From JADGRA01 sp052143535 (GTDB taxonomy: Bacteria; Myxococcota; Myxococcia; Myxococcales; Myxococcaceae), in contig JBKQSS010000082.1 of assembly GCA_052143535.1 (NCBI GenBank), forward strand, positions 1 through 64,000: 64,000 nucleotides of DNA. The letters are read 5' to 3'. A program made the translations under genes and the position numbers. Below the pieces are notes generated by a model. The model ran no database searches, had not been told where the DNA came from, and saw nothing but the letters and a program-made list of their open reading frames with translations. Positions 61,148 through 64,000 of this stretch are shown here, in pieces; position 1 is the stretch's first letter, and each line of letters opens with the position of its first letter.

Positions 61148-61714
61148 ATGTCGGACATTGAACTCGCACCCGTCATCACCACTCGCCGCGACGAGAGCAT
61201 CGGCTTCTTGCAGGGGCTTCTCAGCAAAGGGCTGGGCTGGGCCCGCAAGTATTCGCTCTTCATGTACCCCTACGCCACCGCCTGCTGCGCGATGGAGTAC
61301 ATGTCGGTGGCCAGCAGCCGCCATGACATTGCCCGCTTCGGGGCCGAGTACCCGCGCTTCTCCCCAAGACAGGCGGACTTGTTGATGGTGGTGGGCACCA
61401 TCAACCAGAAGCAGGCCCCCATCCTGAAGCGCGTCTACGAGCAGATGACAGAGCCAAAGTGGGTGGTGAGCTTCGGCGTCTGCGCCTCCTCGGGCGGCTT
61501 CTACGACAACTACGCGGTGCTGCAGGGCATTGACCGCATTCTCCCGGTGGACGTGTACATTCCCGGCTGCCCGCCGCGGCCAGAGCAAGTGCTCGATGGG
61601 CTGATGTTGCTGCAAGACAAAATCCAGCGGCAGGTGCACCGCATCGGGCGCATGGTGGAGGACCGGCCACAGGCCCGCGACGTCCTCACCCCGCCGCTCG
61701 CCACACCGCGCTGA
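61148..61714 (+). CDS. nuoB: NADH-quinone oxidoreductase subunit B
   Basis: 188 residues. N2-cluster ligands: YATACCAMEYMSVAS (tandem Cys), WVVSFGVCASSGGFYDNYAV and VDVYIPGCPPRPEQVLDGLM. The four Cys are complete, so the 4Fe-4S cluster N2, the last electron carrier before quinone, should form. Upstream is nuoA. Downstream is an opposite-strand thioesterase, so the remaining complex I genes must lie elsewhere. Confidence 0.97.
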   Translation: MSDIELAPVITTRRDESIGFLQGLLSKGLGWARKYSLFMYPYATACCAMEYMSVASSRHDIARFGAEYPRFSPRQADLLMVVGTINQKQAPILKRVYEQMTEPKWVVSFGVCASSGGFYDNYAVLQGIDRILPVDVYIPGCPPRPEQVLDGLMLLQDKIQRQVHRIGRMVEDRPQARDVLTPPLATPR

Positions 61715-61751
61715 AAGCCTGTTGGCCCCCCACCGGGGGCGGGCCAAGGGC

Positions 61752-62219
61752 TTACCAGCGGTAGTACGCCGGGTGCCCAGGCTTGACCGCGACGAAGGTG
61801 CCGAGGCAGCGGGCGCACACTTTGCCCTGGGCGCTGAGTGTCGCCTCCACGGTGGCCCGGTCCTCCTTCACCTCCACCGGTTTGGCCCACAGCACCAGCT
61901 CCGCGTCACTGGGCGTCGGCGCGCGCAAGGTGACGTGGAAGTCCGACGTCACGGTGCAGGGCGGCGTGCTTTGGCCGCTGTTGCGCATGAGGGCCCAAAG
62001 CGCCGTCCAGTTGGAGTGGCAATCCAACAGGGCACCGACAATTCCCCCGTTGAGGACGCCGGGAAAGGCCTCGTGGTGCTTCTGCCCACGCCAGCGGGCC
62101 ACCAGCGCGTCGCCTTCCTCGAAGCTGCGGATGCGCAGGCCCTGGGCGTTGGCCGGCCCGCAGCCGAAGCAGGCGTTAGTGGGGGCGTAGCGCTCCTGAA
62201 GGCTTTGGCCATCCGCCAT
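61752..62219 (-). CDS. PaaI-family hotdog thioesterase
   Basis: 155 residues. Motifs: CFGCGPANAQGLRIRSFEEG, FPGVLNGGIVGALLDCHSNW (the HGG-type active-site loop, here NGG with catalytic Asp), TVTSDFHVTLRAPTPSDAEL, and CARCLGTFVAVKPGHPAYYR at the end. Hotdog thioesterases of this group hydrolyse acyl-CoA or aryl-CoA. CFGCG and CARC suggest a possible zinc or disulfide pair. Convergent with nuoB. Confidence 0.88.
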   Translation of the reverse strand: MADGQSLQERYAPTNACFGCGPANAQGLRIRSFEEGDALVARWRGQKHHEAFPGVLNGGIVGALLDCHSNWTALWALMRNSGQSTPPCTVTSDFHVTLRAPTPSDAELVLWAKPVEVKEDRATVEATLSAQGKVCARCLGTFVAVKPGHPAYYRW

Positions 62220-62437
62220 GGGTTTTGAAGCCTCCTTGCACCGCTGCTTTCAAGGCCACCCTACTGCACGCGAACGGCCCATTGCCTCCCTCGCCACCCG
62301 GCCCCCCGCCGACGCCGCAGCGCGTCGCGCTGGCGACGTCCGAAGGCAAGAGGCGCTTGACCCTGAGCGAGCGGCATCCCCATTCTCCCCGGGCCCCGCA
62401 GCGGGGGCATATGACAGCGTTGGGGTAGGAGGGGTGC

Positions 62438-62941
62438 ATGTCGCGCATCACCCTGAAGGTGAATGGGACGCAGCACCAGCACGAGGTGGAGCCGCGCGTC
62501 CTTCTGGTGCACTACCTGCGCGAGGTGCTCTCGCTCACCGGGACGCATGTCGGCTGTGACACCAGCCAGTGCGGGGCGTGCACTGTGCTTTTGGACGGTA
62601 AGACGGTGAAGGCGTGCACCGTGCTGGCTGTCCAGGCCGACGGCAGCGAGGTGAGAACCGTGGAGGGCCTGGCCCAGGACGGCAAGCTGCACCCGCTGCA
62701 GGAGGGCTTCTGGGAAGAGCACGGGCTGCAGTGCGGCTTCTGCACCCCCGGGATGCTGATGGCCGCCTACGGCCTGCTTCAAAGCAACCCTCACCCGGAC
62801 GAGCACGCCATCCGCGCCGGGTTGGAGGGCAACCTCTGCCGCTGTACCGGCTACCACAACATCGTCAAGGCAGTGCTGCACGCGGCGAAGAAGCTGGCCG
62901 AAGCGTCGGACGCCGCGGCCACCGCGCGGCGCGCTGGCTAG
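62438..62941 (+). CDS. 2Fe-2S small subunit of a molybdenum hydroxylase (CoxS/XdhA type)
   Basis: 167 residues with an AGGAGGG-like ribosome binding site (GTAGGAGGGG). Two cluster motifs: plant-type CDTSQCGACTVLLDGKTVKA followed by the fourth Cys, and the C-terminal LQCGFCTPGMLMAAY with GNLCRCTGYHNI. All eight Cys are present. It shuttles electrons from the Mo-pterin subunit to FAD. The large subunit begins 28 bases later; the FAD subunit is not seen in the window. Confidence 0.95.
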   Translation: MSRITLKVNGTQHQHEVEPRVLLVHYLREVLSLTGTHVGCDTSQCGACTVLLDGKTVKACTVLAVQADGSEVRTVEGLAQDGKLHPLQEGFWEEHGLQCGFCTPGMLMAAYGLLQSNPHPDEHAIRAGLEGNLCRCTGYHNIVKAVLHAAKKLAEASDAAATARRAG

Positions 62942-62969
62942 CGCTGTTTTTCTTGGGGAAGACAAGGCC

Positions 62970-64000
62970 ATGGCGACGCAACCCGGAAACGTGGAGCGGA
63001 TGTTTGGCAAGAGCCTGAAGCGGCTGGAGGACCCGCGCTTCATCACCGGCCGGGCCACCTATACCGACGACGTCAAGCTGCCCGGGATGACCTACGCCGT
63101 CTTCGTCCGCAGCCCACTGGCCCACGCCCGCATCCGCTCCATCGACGTCGGCAAGGCGCGCGCGGTGCCTGGCGTGCGGGGCGTCTTCACCGGGCAGGAG
63201 CTGGCCGCAGGCGGAGTGAATGCCATTCCCACCGGCTGGCTTTTGCCTGAGTTGAAGACCACCGACCATCGGCCCCTTGCCGTGGAGCGCGTCCGGCACG
63301 TCGGCGAGGCGGTGGCGGTGGTGGTGGCCGAGACGCCCTACGCCGCCCGGGACGCCGCCGAGTTGGTGGCGGTCGACTACGAGGAGCTTCCGGCGGTGGC
63401 CGACGCGGTGAAGGCGCTCGGGCCCGGGGCGCCCCAGCTGCACGCTCATGCCCCGAGCAACCGCTGCTTCCACTGGGAGATTGGGGACCGGGCCAAGACG
63501 GAGGCGGCACTCAAGGGCGCCGCCAAGGTGGTGAAGGCGAAGCTCATCAACCAGCGCCTCATCGCCAACGCCATCGAGCCGCGTGCCTGCGCGGCCAGCT
63601 ACAGCCGCGCCACCGACGAGCTGACACTGTGGGTGACGTCGCAAAACCCCCACGTGCACCGGCTCATCATGGGGGCCTTCGTCCTCGGCATTCCGGAGCA
63701 GAAGTTTCGCGTCATCGCCCCGGACGTGGGCGGCGGCTTCGGCTCGAAAATTTTCATTTACCCCGAAGAGGTCGCCGTCTGCTGGCTGGCGCGGCGGCTC
63801 GGGGCCCCGGTGAAGTGGACCGCTGAGCGGCGCGAGAGCTTCCTCACCGACTCCCATGGCCGCGACCATGTCTCCGAGGTGGAAATGGGCTTTGACGCCA
63901 CCGGCAAGGTGGCCGGGCTGAGGGTGAAGACGGTGGCCAACCTCGGCGCCTACCTCACCCTCTTCGCCCCGGCGGTGCCCACCTACCTCTACGGGACGCT
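62970..64000 (+). CDS. Molybdopterin large subunit of an aerobic CO dehydrogenase/xanthine dehydrogenase family enzyme (partial)
   Basis: The first 343 codons are visible; the frame runs off the right edge. It begins MATQPGNVERMFGKSLKRLE and has DPRFITGRATYTDDVKLPGM, VFVRSPLAHARIRSID, PLAVERVRHVGEAVAVVVAE, VAVDYEELPAVADAVKAL, IEPRACAASYSRATDELTLW and VGGGFGSKIFIYPEE, the Mo-cofactor contact. This is the CoxL/XdhB-like fold. The active-site loop that separates form I CO dehydrogenase (AYRCSFR) from others lies further on, outside the window, so the substrate cannot be decided. Confidence 0.95.
   Translation, partial: MATQPGNVERMFGKSLKRLEDPRFITGRATYTDDVKLPGMTYAVFVRSPLAHARIRSIDVGKARAVPGVRGVFTGQELAAGGVNAIPTGWLLPELKTTDHRPLAVERVRHVGEAVAVVVAETPYAARDAAELVAVDYEELPAVADAVKALGPGAPQLHAHAPSNRCFHWEIGDRAKTEAALKGAAKVVKAKLINQRLIANAIEPRACAASYSRATDELTLWVTSQNPHVHRLIMGAFVLGIPEQKFRVIAPDVGGGFGSKIFIYPEEVAVCWLARRLGAPVKWTAERRESFLTDSHGRDHVSEVEMGFDATGKVAGLRVKTVANLGAYLTLFAPAVPTYLYGT

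Overview
The window looks like chromosome from a high-GC, aerobic, deltaproteobacterial-type bacterium, most likely a member of Myxococcota. This is an inference from gene content: a gap-pgk-tpiA-secG run, MshEN/HD/DUF4388 and Ser/Thr kinase-PilZ-FHA signalling proteins, a short lidless Hsp70 with its own J protein, biosynthetic SpeA plus a deoxyhypusine-synthase-like protein, and a CPBP protease of the myxosortase type. Most intact genes have strong G/C bias at codon position 3.

Two very different halves meet at a tRNA-Leu(GAG) gene at about 21.8 kb. The left part (1-21.7 kb) is accessory DNA with low coding density and many broken genes. It holds a partial TPR protein, a secreted protein of seven HAF-like repeats, a frameshifted helix-turn-helix gene, an IS3-type transposase remnant, an inward-rectifier K+ channel, a MalT/SARP-like regulator, and a run of nine minus-strand genes (about 13.1-20.3 kb) dominated by redox and detoxification functions: MOSC-ferredoxin reductase-ferredoxin fusion, peroxiredoxin-like, two VOC proteins, DoxX, SnoaL-like, a decayed DipZ/thioredoxin-reductase chimera and a Tat-exported alpha/beta hydrolase. 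At its right edge lie a doubly frameshifted, truncated tyrosine recombinase and a 53-base copy of the 3' part of the tRNA-Leu gene, so this region is probably the remains of one or more integrative elements inserted at that tRNA.

The most notable item is at 6863-7474. It is a complete FrnE/DsbA-family oxidoreductase whose CPWC active-site motif is encoded TGA-CCG-TGG-TGC, with a strong hairpin carrying a GGUU-type apical loop 13 bases after the TGA. That is the geometry of a bacterial SECIS element, so I propose a UPWC selenoprotein rather than a nonsense-mutated pseudogene.

The right part (21.9-64 kb) is dense core genome. In order: secG-tpiA-pgk-gap (minus); diacylglycerol kinase and small envelope proteins; a rhomboid and a YhaM-like OB/HD protein that has lost its HD dyad; an MshEN/HD-GYP/receiver/DUF4388 signalling protein; metG-HEAT-tatD (minus, 4-base overlaps); an ECF sigma / anti-sigma / Spy-like operon; holB-holA; an MscS-CNBD channel; a Rieske-MoaB-TIGR02757-cupin operon; PolX; a kinase-FHA-protease-like-CPBP operon; a lidless Hsp70-J protein-CvpA-Bcp run; speA, OsmC and a DHS-like protein; an Rrf2 regulator divergent from a PHP phosphoesterase; nuoAB; a PaaI thioesterase; and the start of a CoxS-CoxL type molybdenum hydroxylase cut by the window end. 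No CRISPR array and no rRNA were seen.
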